In this document: positions 13,905 through 22,800 of the stretch, in pieces
Numbering within the stretch: position 1 is the stretch's first letter
How the letters are laid out: each line of letters opens with the position of its first letter
Origin: Antennarius striatus
Taxonomy: Eukaryota; Chordata; Actinopteri; Lophiiformes; Antennariidae
Length of the DNA: 64,000 bases
Assembly (NCBI RefSeq): GCF_040054535.1
Contig: NC_090796.1
Location: forward strand, 13,667,501 to 13,731,500
Direction of reading: 5' to 3'
Notes under the pieces: generated by a model
Told to the model about the DNA's origin: nothing
The model's input: the letters and a program-made list of their open reading frames with translations, nothing else
Database searches by the model: none
Position numbers and translations under genes: made by a program

Positions 13905-14185
13905 AGAAAGAAGTTTTATTGATCATTATACAATCGTACAAAAAAATTACAAGGTCAGATGGAGAGTTGGTCCTGGCCAACCCCCTGGGCACACCCACCG
14001 CCGCAGGCCAACATTACATAAGGGTCCCTAGACGCATGCTTTCATGATGGTGGGGGGGAGGAGAAAACCCACTCAGACACGAATAGACCATGTAAACTCT
14101 GCACAGGAAGACCATGTTGGAAATGCTGGGGTTTGAACCCATTACCTTCCTTCTGTGAGGCAACAGCGCTAACCATTGACCTTAA
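13905..14185 (-). repeat. Full-length SINE with tRNA-like head
   Basis: The minus strand reads GGTTAGCGCTGTTGCCTCAC, a B-box-like GGTTCAAACCC, a body, and the tail GATCAATAAAACTTCTTTCT. The 5' end is complete, unlike its mirror copy at 11786. Confidence 0.75.
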
Positions 14186-14689
14186 AAACATACCAGAACC
14201 ATTTCAAACGGATAGATGAATGGTGTGGATGGATGCGTTAAACCTTTAAAAGGTTAAAGCATCCATCTTTGAAACCTTTAAATGTTTAAAACTAAACTCT
14301 TTAAAACCTGTGAAGGCGTGAGTTGGTTTTCTCCGGGTGCTCCGGTTTCCCAACCTTCTAGATGTTGATCGTACCCTCTCCTCTTGCCTTTGTCTACAGA
14401 CAAACCGGCGGAGAAGGTACATCAAGTCTAGCTTAAAAAAAAACACAACATCTTGTGACTTTAAAAACATACCAGTATATTCTTGGAGAACAGTGTCTGG
14501 TCACCAGCTTTGCTGGACAGAGGCTGTTTCAACCAGCCTCCCTCTCCTTGTAATATTTCAATATGAACACAATAAAAAAGATCAGGAAAAAATATTCTTT
14601 GTTAATTTATGTGAGATGTGCTCGTGTTACATCATATACAGTAATTTTTTATTTTTTATTTTGTATACTCTTGTTTCAAACAAACACAT

Positions 14690-14945
14690 GCAAATATACT
14701 GTATGTGTTAGTATGTACAGGCCCCTGTAACACACACAAACACATAAGGGGCCTGTAAGCATGCAGGGGTGGGTAGAGTGATGGGCAGCCCCCACATGGT
14801 GCACCCAGAATGAGCAACCTGTAAAGGGGGACGGTGCCTTGCTCAAGGGTGGTGAGCTGACACCACCCTTGATCTTGGAACATTGGACTACCCACTCTAC
14901 CGCTCTGCCGCCGTACTGCTTAGCCACTACCACCCTACTTTTGCT
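14690..14945 (-). repeat. SINE of a third family (GAGCAAGGCACC type)
   Basis: The minus strand contains GGTAGTGGCTAAGCAG and CCTTGAGCAAGGCACCGTCC, blocks typical of a widespread fish tRNA-derived SINE. It is diverged. Confidence 0.55.
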
Positions 14946-15183
14946 GAGAACACTGGCAAGGTCAACTTCTTGTTTTGACCATCTATGATTTAACAAACCT
15001 TGCTGTTCCTAGGAAAATGCAAACATGGTTATGTTCTATTTTATAGGACAAAGGCTAATGTCTGGAGTTGCAGACATTAGCCGAAGAATTACTGAAAGCA
15101 GAAGGTGACATCAAAGGACAGAAGATTATTAGTGTGGCTTTAATGTACCAGTAAACGTTCTTTGATCTCAGATGTCGGAAGTC

Positions 15184-15191
15184 TATAAATA
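15184..15191 (+). promoter_or_regulatory. TATA box of protamine-like copy 3
   Basis: TATAAATA in GGAAGTCTATAAATATGA, 47-54 nt before the ATG. TTCTTTGATCTCAGAT lies just upstream. Confidence 0.75.
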
Positions 15192-15237
15192 TGAATGTGT
15201 ACACCCAATATGTACATAGACTCTACACTAAAGCAAA

Positions 15238-15420
15238 ATGCCATGCGGAACAGGAGGAAGATACAGGTCCAGATCCACATACAGGAAAAGCAAGCGTACA
15301 ACCAGGCGTACAACTAGGCGTTCAGTTAAGAGCACAATCAAGAAGACAACCAAGCCCCGTAGGGTCAGACGTAAATCTGTGAAGTCTCGGTCCAGGTCCC
15401 GGTCCAGGAGGCGCCGATAG
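15238..15420 (+). CDS. Protamine-like arginine-rich protein, copy 3 (divergent)
   Basis: Intronless ORF of 60 residues, about one third Arg plus about nine Lys, and no acidic residues. It differs at the N-terminus (MPCGTGGRYRSRSTYRKSK), with one Cys and two Tyr, and is richer in Lys and Val than the others. The C-terminus SRSRSRSRRRR is shared. Promoter and 3' hairpin are conserved, so it is probably transcribed like its neighbours. The divergence suggests an older duplicate or a changed role; Cys could allow disulphide cross-linking as in mammalian protamines, which is inference. It converges with copy 4. Confidence 0.75.
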   Translation: MPCGTGGRYRSRSTYRKSKRTTRRTTRRSVKSTIKKTTKPRRVRRKSVKSRSRSRSRRRR

Positions 15421-15439
15421 ACATGTTAATGTGCAATAG

Positions 15440-15455
15440 CAGATGCATGCATTTG
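15440..15455 (+). promoter_or_regulatory. 3' stem-loop after protamine-like copy 3
   Basis: CAGATGCATGCATTTG keeps the 6-bp stem through one G-U pair. It starts 19 nt after the stop. Confidence 0.45.
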
Positions 15456-15544
15456 ACATCTATTACTAACATCAGAATGACCTTCACAGCAAAAAACAAC
15501 CCCAAACAAGCACATCTTATCTTGTGACCTTAAAAACTTACCAG

Positions 15545-15665
15545 TATATTCTTGCAGCTGTCAACTGGGGATGTGCAGCTGAAGCCTCATGAAGCTTCCA
15601 CAGGATTCATCTGAATTTGCTGGAAAATGAACCAAAGTTTCATGCCTTTGAAACCACACAATATG
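15545..15665 (-). repeat. Low-copy duplicon A, inverted copy
   Basis: Minus-strand copy of the segment at 7690 and 17690 (TGAAGCCTCATGAAGCTTCC on the plus strand). Confidence 0.7.
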
Positions 15666-15767
15666 GACACAATGTGAGATGTGCCTGTGTTACATCAAAT
15701 ACATCATGATCATTTTATTCTTGTTGAGAACATTGGCAAGGTCAACTTCTTGTTTTGACTATCTATG

Positions 15768-16270
15768 ACACGTGTCAAACTCAAGGCCCAGGGGCCAAGT
15801 GTGGCCCGTTGCATTATTTTATGTGGCCCGCGAGAGCACAAAAGGTCACGAATAGGGTGGGTGGGTGGATAGATGGTTGGATGGAGGCTCTAAACTTCTT
15901 AAAGGTTTATCAAGGATGGATGTTTTAACCCTTCAAAAGGATGGATGCTTGTTTTTTGACCAAAAATGTAGTTTTTGGTCAGAGTGTGCTTTGACCAAAA
16001 CTACATTTCCCCATAAAGGTGTAATTAAGCCACTTAACACTGATAAAAACATTCTTAATGTCTTAACTTGTGTTTGATGTTATTTTTCTTAATTAGGATA
16101 GTTTCATCCTTATTTGATGGAGATATGTGGTTTTCATAACCTGACAAACTAAACTGTAATGTTTGTATCTTGAATCAATAATAAATTCAGTTGCAGTATT
16201 TAACATTAATGATTAGTTACATTAATTTTATATTACATTGAGTTACATTTAGTTACATTTGTCCACCCTC
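15768..16270 (+). mobile_element. hAT-type MITE (GTCAAACTCAAGGCCC family)
   Basis: The left end carries GTCAAACTCAAGGCCCAGGG and TGTGGCCCG. Internal blocks (AAATGTAGTTTTTGGTCA and repeated GTTACATT) recur inverted at 37490-37930. The right boundary is uncertain and no transposase is present. Confidence 0.55.
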
Positions 16271-16439
16271 CAGAGAAAGTAAACACTAATAGGGGAATGA
16301 ACAGTTGAAACAACAATGTACCACAATGAGAGTCGAAATTCACTGTATAGATCTTTGGGCGATAGTGTGAACCCTTTGCTATTTAGGAAGGCTGTCACTG
16401 CGTAATTGGTATGGATGTGGACAATGTCCCCGACTGTTA

Positions 16440-16810
16440 TTCAATCCAATTCAAAAAACTTTATTCGTCCCAAAGGGGCAATTGAAAGCACATAGAGCAG
16501 GATCGGTGTAAAAGTGCAAACACATTAGTTCAAAGTTTAAAACCTAGTTTAAAAACCTAGTTAGTTCAAAAAATCTAGTCAGTTCAAAAAAACGAGTTAG
16601 TTTAAAACCCAGTTAAAAACTTGTCAGTTCAAAACAGTAACCTAGTTAGTTCAAAAACTGGTTATTTTAAACGTAGTTAGTTGAAAAAAACCTAGTCAGT
16701 TAAAAAAAACTAGTTACTTTAAAACCCAGTTAAAAACTACTAAGATCACAACATAGTAACCTTTTGGTTAGCTTTAAAACATAGTTCAAAAACTAGTTAA
16801 TAATTATACC
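16440..16810 (+). repeat. Retroelement tail fragment and degenerate minisatellite
   Basis: 16440-16500 has TTTATTCGTCCCAAAGGGGC, a motif common at the 3' ends of fish LINE or SINE copies. 16510-16810 is a degenerate tandem array of roughly 18-22-nt units around TTAGTTCAAAAACCTAG. Confidence 0.55.
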
Positions 16811-16845
16811 TAGTTTAATTATTAATGATGCAACAGTGCGCATGG

Positions 16846-16929
16846 CAGTCAGAGACTGCAACATCCCGCGACACCCCTGAATTCAAAATTTTGAATTCAG
16901 GGGTGTCGCGGGATGTTAGTCTCTGACTG
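16846..16929. repeat. 84-bp near-perfect palindrome
   Basis: The arms (43 and 41 nt) are perfectly complementary apart from a 2-nt indel, and they meet at AAAATTTT with no spacer. The right-arm sequence occurs once more, as a single copy, at 36509-36551. Confidence 0.9.
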
Positions 16930-17689
16930 TCTTGCTCTATCTGCAACGGCTGTGAGGAAGCTGAGGATCCCCACAGGCTCAACCACGCCACCACCTGGAC
17001 CCCTGGAAGGCTGGAGATGACCCTGACACTGACCACTGGATGAAGCTTGATTCCATCTCAACAGTCTCTCAATGTTATACTTTCAGTATTTGCGGATGCA
17101 AAGCTGTTATTTTAGAATGTTTTGAAGCGTTGCAGCTGAATAACTAACTTCTAATGCCAAAATGCATTGGAATTTTTTTTCAACTATTTAAGGAGGTAAT
17201 TTCTTTTACTGAAGCAAGAATAAGGACTCAAAAAAGTACTCTTTTTTTTAGTTTTATTCAAAGCTTTGAATTTAGATCACATTAACATGATGATAATCCA
17301 ATAGCAAATCATTAATGACAGTTATTGGTGAGTGTCATGTGAGTGTCAAGTGTAAGTAACTTGATTGTATGCATGATTACGTGATTATACATGATTATAC
17401 AATCAAGAACAAACTTTGACAAAGATCACAATCTTTTGCTCACACATCGTCACTCCAAAGGTGAAACAGGCTGAAATCCAGCACAGTTGAGGAATTAAAA
17501 ATTAAATAAAAATCAGTGAAATGCATCCCATTCAGTCATTTTTAGCTTGGACCTGTTTCACAAGCAAACCCTCCTCTCACTTTGTCTTGTTTTCATGAGG
17601 TAACTCAAGCACTTCTCACATAAATTAACAAAAAATTGTTATATTCTATGCTTTTTTGTTGTGTCCATATTGAAATACAAGGAGGCTGG

Positions 17690-17850
17690 TTGAAGCAGCT
17701 GATATATTTGCAGTTCACCACCAGACATGGTTCTGTGTGGTTTCAAAGGCCCGAAACTGGTTCATTTTCCAGCACAATCAGATGAACCCTGTGGTAGTTT
17801 CATTAAGCTTCAGCTGCACATCCATAGTTGACAGCTTCAAGACAGGTTTC
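17690..17850 (+). repeat. Low-copy duplicon A, copy 4
   Basis: Plus-strand copy related to 7690, 11380 and 15545 (inverted). It leads into the unit carrying protamine-like copy 4. Confidence 0.7.
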
Positions 17851-18390
17851 ATCTGTCGCTTATGCTTGTTCTGGAGGGTTCTGTTGGGATTCTGTCTTTC
17901 AAAGCACTTTGAAATGTCTGTTGCCATGATTGAGTGCTTTATAAATAAAACTTGATTGATTGAACCTCTTAAAAACTGTATCAATAAAGCCATCTGTCTG
18001 TCCATTCATCCATCCATCCATTCGTTCGTCTATCTGTCCATCCATACAGCCTCTTTTTTTTTTGCAAAGCTAAACTGTTTTGAAGGCTCGAATTGAGGGT
18101 GCGCTGCTTCTCCGCCCACCCACCCTTTTTGTTGAAGCTGGATTTGGGTGTGCAATGCTTCTCCGCCCACCCGCCCACCCATTTCTTTTCATTTTTTTTT
18201 TTTTTTAAGCTAGACTTGAGGGTGCACTACTTCTCCGCTGGTTTGTCTATCGACAAACGCAAGAAGAGGAGAGGGTACCCTCAACATCTAGAGGGTTGGG
18301 AAACCGGAGCACCCGGAGAAAACCAACCCAGAATTCAGGCCTTCACAGGTTTACTGTGACGGCCTTTCTGATGTCGTTAGTAGTAGATGT

Positions 18391-18406
18391 CAAATGCATG
18401 TATCTG
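18391..18406 (-). promoter_or_regulatory. 3' stem-loop after protamine-like copy 4 (weakened)
   Basis: The minus strand reads CAGATACATGCATTTG, keeping four of the six stem pairs plus a G-T wobble, with one mismatch. It starts 23 nt after the stop. Confidence 0.35.
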
Positions 18407-18429
18407 CTATTGCAGATCAACATGTCTGT

Positions 18430-18600
18430 TTAACGGCGCCTCCTGGACGTGGAGCGAGACCTCCGCGTTCTACGTCTCACCCTGCGGGGCCTGGTTGTCT
18501 TCCTGACTGTGCGCCTTGCTGTACGCCTGGTTGAACGCCTGGTTCTACGCTTGGTTCTCCTGGGTGTGGATCTGCTTCTTCTTCTTGTTCTGCTTGCCAT
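18430..18600 (-). CDS. Protamine-like arginine-rich protein, copy 4
   Basis: Intronless ORF of 56 residues, 29 of them Arg, with no acidic residues. It starts MASRTRRRSRSTPRRTKRR, has a central RRSTRRTARRTVRKTTR repeat and ends SRSTSRRRR. It aligns along its whole length with copies 1 and 2, the main change being in the N-terminal ten residues. The TATA box is at 18648-18655 and GATCAAAG motifs lie further upstream. It is convergent with copy 3 and about 1.3 kb upstream of lasp1 on the opposite strand. As for the other copies, the protamine role is inferred from composition. Confidence 0.8.
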   Translation of the reverse strand: MASRTRRRSRSTPRRTKRRTRRSTRRTARRTVRKTTRPRRVRRRTRRSRSTSRRRR

Positions 18601-18647
18601 TTTTCTTTTAGTTTAAAATGTATGAACATATTGGGTTAACGCATTCA

Positions 18648-18655
18648 TATTTATA
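18648..18655 (-). promoter_or_regulatory. TATA box of protamine-like copy 4
   Basis: TATAAATA within the shared GGAAGTCTATAAATATGA core, 48-55 nt before the ATG on the minus strand. Confidence 0.7.
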
Positions 18656-18740
18656 GACTTCCGACATCAGACATCAAAGAACATTTGCTGGTACATCAAA
18701 GCCCCACTAATAATCTTTGATCTCACCCTGTGCTTTGGGC

Positions 18741-18812
18741 ATTCATTCATTCATTCATTCATTCATTCATTCATTCATTCATTCATTCATTCATTCATTC
18801 ATTCATTCATTC
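18741..18812 (+). repeat. (ATTC)n microsatellite, about 18 units
   Basis: Perfect tetranucleotide run between the last protamine-like promoter and lasp1. Confidence 0.95.
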
Positions 18813-19872
18813 AGCGTATCAACAGATATGCTATAAAGAACCATTCAACATGATTCAGCATGAATGCATTCATTTATTCATGCTGGATGTTCTTTTACAG
18901 CGTATCTGTTTTGTATAATATGTGAAACATATTTTCAGTGCTATTAGAAAAGTAATATTACCATTCCCTGTAAAGGCCTGTAACAAAAGCCATGGATCAA
19001 ACAGCATGCTGTATGACATAAAGAACCATAAATCAGAGCACCCTCTGTAAGTAAGTAGAAAGCGGAAATGCCGGTGGATCAAAGTGCAGGCTGTATGATG
19101 TAACAGAGAACCGTAGATCAAAACACAATGAGAGTGAACAACGGAGAGTTAACTGTATGTGCATGTACAGAAAGATCAGAGGTCAGTTAGGGTCTGGTTT
19201 CACCTGACGTTATAATGTGAGTACTAAACATATCCGGAAGAGGGCGCCCGCTCCCTCACTCTCGGGCGTCTTTTACTGTTTTAACTCATCCACTGTTTTC
19301 GCGTCGCTGTTTTATCAGCAATATATTAGGGTTCAGTCTTCATAAACTTTGAAAGTCACGCTTTTAGGGATTTTTCAAAAATTATTTTTCGTAAGTATAA
19401 GATAACTTTTCCTTTTATGGTTAATTCCCCAGAATTTTATGCTGCATTGAGGTACCCCACCAAAACACACGTCATTCTACAAGATGTGCAAAATGCAACT
19501 TTTTGGTAAGGTCGTCGTTGTTGATGTAGAGATTTTACACACAATATCTTGTATTATGAAGGACGTTAGGAAAACTGAACATGTGGGCACCGTTTAGACT
19601 TTTGTGTAGTAACTTTATACACGTGTACTAATAGTTAAACGTCCTGTATCCGAATCTCTGAAGGCACCCTGAAGGTTTCTGGCTCCTCCCACCTGGAGAT
19701 CAGAGTGTATATTAATTGGAACGCTGGCAATCGAGGAGGAGGAGGCGGAGGAGGAGAAGGGTTCGACTCCCAGTGGTACAGCACATCCAGTGGTTACTTT
19801 ACATGAGAACATCAAATATTTTCTGCTGGATAAGTGGGTTTTTTTTCTGGCGTGAGGGATCACTGCGCCATC

Positions 19873-22800
19873 ATGAATCCGCCCTGTGGAAGATGCAATA
19901 AACCAGTTTACCCTACAGAAAAAATAAATTGCCTTGATAAGGTAGGGTCGAATCCCATTTATTAGCTAAAATGTAAATGTTTTGTTTTGTTTTTTCAACC
20001 TGACTGTGTTGCACATTTGCAGTTCCAAATTGATTTTCACTGCTGAAATGGTTTTCAATAAGTGCAAAGATTACTTTTTTGTTTTTGTTGCGTCAAAGCA
20101 TTTTCTATATTGTTATTTTATTGTAATATAACATATCTGTACACGATTAAAACATGTGCATAATGAGAATACACAAACACAGATGTGTATTCTGTGACAA
20201 AAATACACGATAGACTGATCTAAAAAAAATTTTTTAATATATATTCCTATACTTTTTTTCACATTCTGTAATGTGACGGGTCTTTCAGCTGATTGCACGT
20301 GTTTCAATCATAAAAATCAGGTTAATGATGTTGTTGGTGGTTACATATGGTTTTCAAAGAGTTTTAATTCTAAATAGTTGATTTGGCTCTTTGACCAACA
20401 TTTATTTGTTGTCAGTAGAAGGAATTTCCTCACTTCACTGAATTGATTATTTTACACTTCATCTCATGACTTTCTGATCTCTTCTTTACTCTAGTACTGG
20501 CACAAAGGCTGTTTTAGCTGCGAGGTATGCAAGATGGCACTGAGCATGCAGACCTACAAAGGCTTTGAGAAGAAACCTTACTGCACTATGTGAGTGACAA
20601 ACGATCATCCTGATGACTACAATAAGCAAAAAACTAAAAATATAATGATATATACTTATTTACCCTGGAAAAACACTCATACAAATGTAAAAGCCTCCAA
20701 TTTTTATTACTAACATGTTCCAATCTTTCAACCAATAATATCCACAGTATGTTCTTTTTATTTAAATAATCAGAAACCTATAGGTGAAAGGATAGATTTT
20801 CTTAAATCAATGCTCTGTCTTTTAATTACATTTAAAAGACAGAAACCAGAGCTAAAATGAACGATAGTCTCAGTAACACTTTTTGTTTTAATCTTTTTTT
20901 TTTAAGGCATTACCCAAAAACCTCCTTCACCATAGTGACCGACACCCCTGAGAATCTGCGTCTAAAACAACAGACCATGCTCAATAGCCAGGTAGGATGG
21001 TCACGGACCACTCATCTCTGTCTTTACTGTTATTCTCATCCCATCACCCGGATGAAATAATCCCTCAACTGAATCTGATTGGCACAAACGGTGCCAATCA
21101 GATTCAGAGCATCATGAAGTTCCCTAACTTCCCTAAATGATAAATAACTGGATATTATCTTTAAAAACTATCTCCTCTTCTGGCTTTCTCATGCAGTATG
21201 AGCTCAGATCAGCCTCACTGAATGAATGTGTCGGTTCTTAATCTCTAATCTAATCTGAATGTTCAAGGCATCAATTTACTCTGATCAAAGAGATGAATCC
21301 TCCCAGCTGCACCGAGCCTAAGAGATTCCTTTAGAATCTGACTTTTACCTCCAGGATAATCTTTTTACTAAACATTTAGAGGGAAAAAAGCCTATAATCT
21401 GCCTTTTTTTTAAAAAAATAAAAAATCCCCTAGTTTCATTTTGTTAAACATTAATCAGTGAAGCCCCTCTGTACCAAGTGAGAAATACACAGGAGAAGTC
21501 CCGTTTGTGATGCATGGCTGGGTCCTAACCATGTTTTGGAACGGTGGCTCCAGATATGGAGCCTCCTGATTGGCTGCTGCTACCTGCAGGGCAAGGGTCA
21601 TGTCACTGGTAGCTATGCTAACAGTATTGCTAATATGGTTATTGCTGCCTAACCACGCTTTTTCTTTTATAGCACTCCTGTGCTGTGTTAGGTTTTATTT
21701 CTAATATTATTGTACTCTTTTTAAGTAAATAGACAACATAAAAGACTGTTTGTCAGAATTAGATTAATAAAAAAAAGATGGGAGATTTTTGCGTAACATT
21801 TAAATGTGGGCCAGTAGAACTAAATACTTTCCATCTTTTTCTGGTACAAGTAGGAAGCAGCCAACTGATGATTGTCTTCAGCTATATACCCCGACCCTTG
21901 TCTTGTAGGTTTTTAGAAATCCTTTACCTTTTGGGTCTTTGTTATCTGAGAGGTAATTACAGTATATAATAAATATTTACGGCGGCACGGTGGCGCAGTG
22001 GTTAGCGCTGCTGCCTCACAACACGGTGGACCCGGGTTCGAGTCCCGCTCTGTGCGGAGTTCGCATGCTCTCCCCGTGTCTGCGTGGGTTCTCTCCGGGT
22101 TCTCCGGCTTCCTCCCACCTCCAAAAGCATGCGCTTCAGGTTGATTGGCTGGTCCCAAATTGACCGTAGGAGTGAGTGTGTGTGTGAGTGGTTGTTTGTT
22201 TCTATGTGGCTCTGCGGTACACTGGCGTCGTGCCCGGAGTGTCCCCCGCCTCACGCCCTGAGACTGCCAGGATAGGCACTGGCTACCCCGCGACCTGCGT
22301 TAGCGGATTAAGCGGGTTGGAAGATGAATGAATGAATGAATAAATATTTAGACCTTAAATTAAGCATGTTCTCCAAAGTGTTGAAATATGCCTTAAAATA
22401 CTCAAAATAATACTTTGGAAAGAATCTGCATGACTGATTAAGGACAGGGGATTGATTTAATTTATAGTATAAACTAATAACATAAAGTCTATAAGAAAGC
22501 ACAGAAGAGGATATTCTGTTACTGCTGCCATTATAGATACAAAAATATGTTTTTCTCAACTCAAGCTGTGAAAGAAAAGAACTTTAAGAGTCACGTTCAC
22601 GTTGAGAATGTGGTTTTATTTGAGATTAAAACACTTTTTTTTAAATCTATAAAATCACACATCTTGGTTTTTGTGCCGTGTGATTTTTAGAACACGATCA
22701 AATTTCACCAAAAGTCTTTCCCATCTCTGTCTTTTTGGCTACTTCCATCCAACCCAGGTCATTTTTATAACCATAAAAGTCTCGGCAGTCAAGCTCTCTT

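Larger units (their letters stand above)
13310..14540 (-). repeat. Right arm of a large inverted duplication
   Basis: Mirror image of 11410-12600, including the protamine-like gene, SINE, AAACCGGAGCACCCGG block and the CTGGTCACCAGC end. Arms are about 1.2 kb. Confidence 0.75.

Noticed and set aside
22020-22060. Possible tRNA gene at the SINE head (also at 63110)
   Set aside because: A and B boxes are present but the cloverleaf is not closed and a SINE body follows.
21913-22275. Open frames in both directions across the SINE
   Set aside because: The same frames recur in the SINE at 63.1 kb; they are a property of the repeat.
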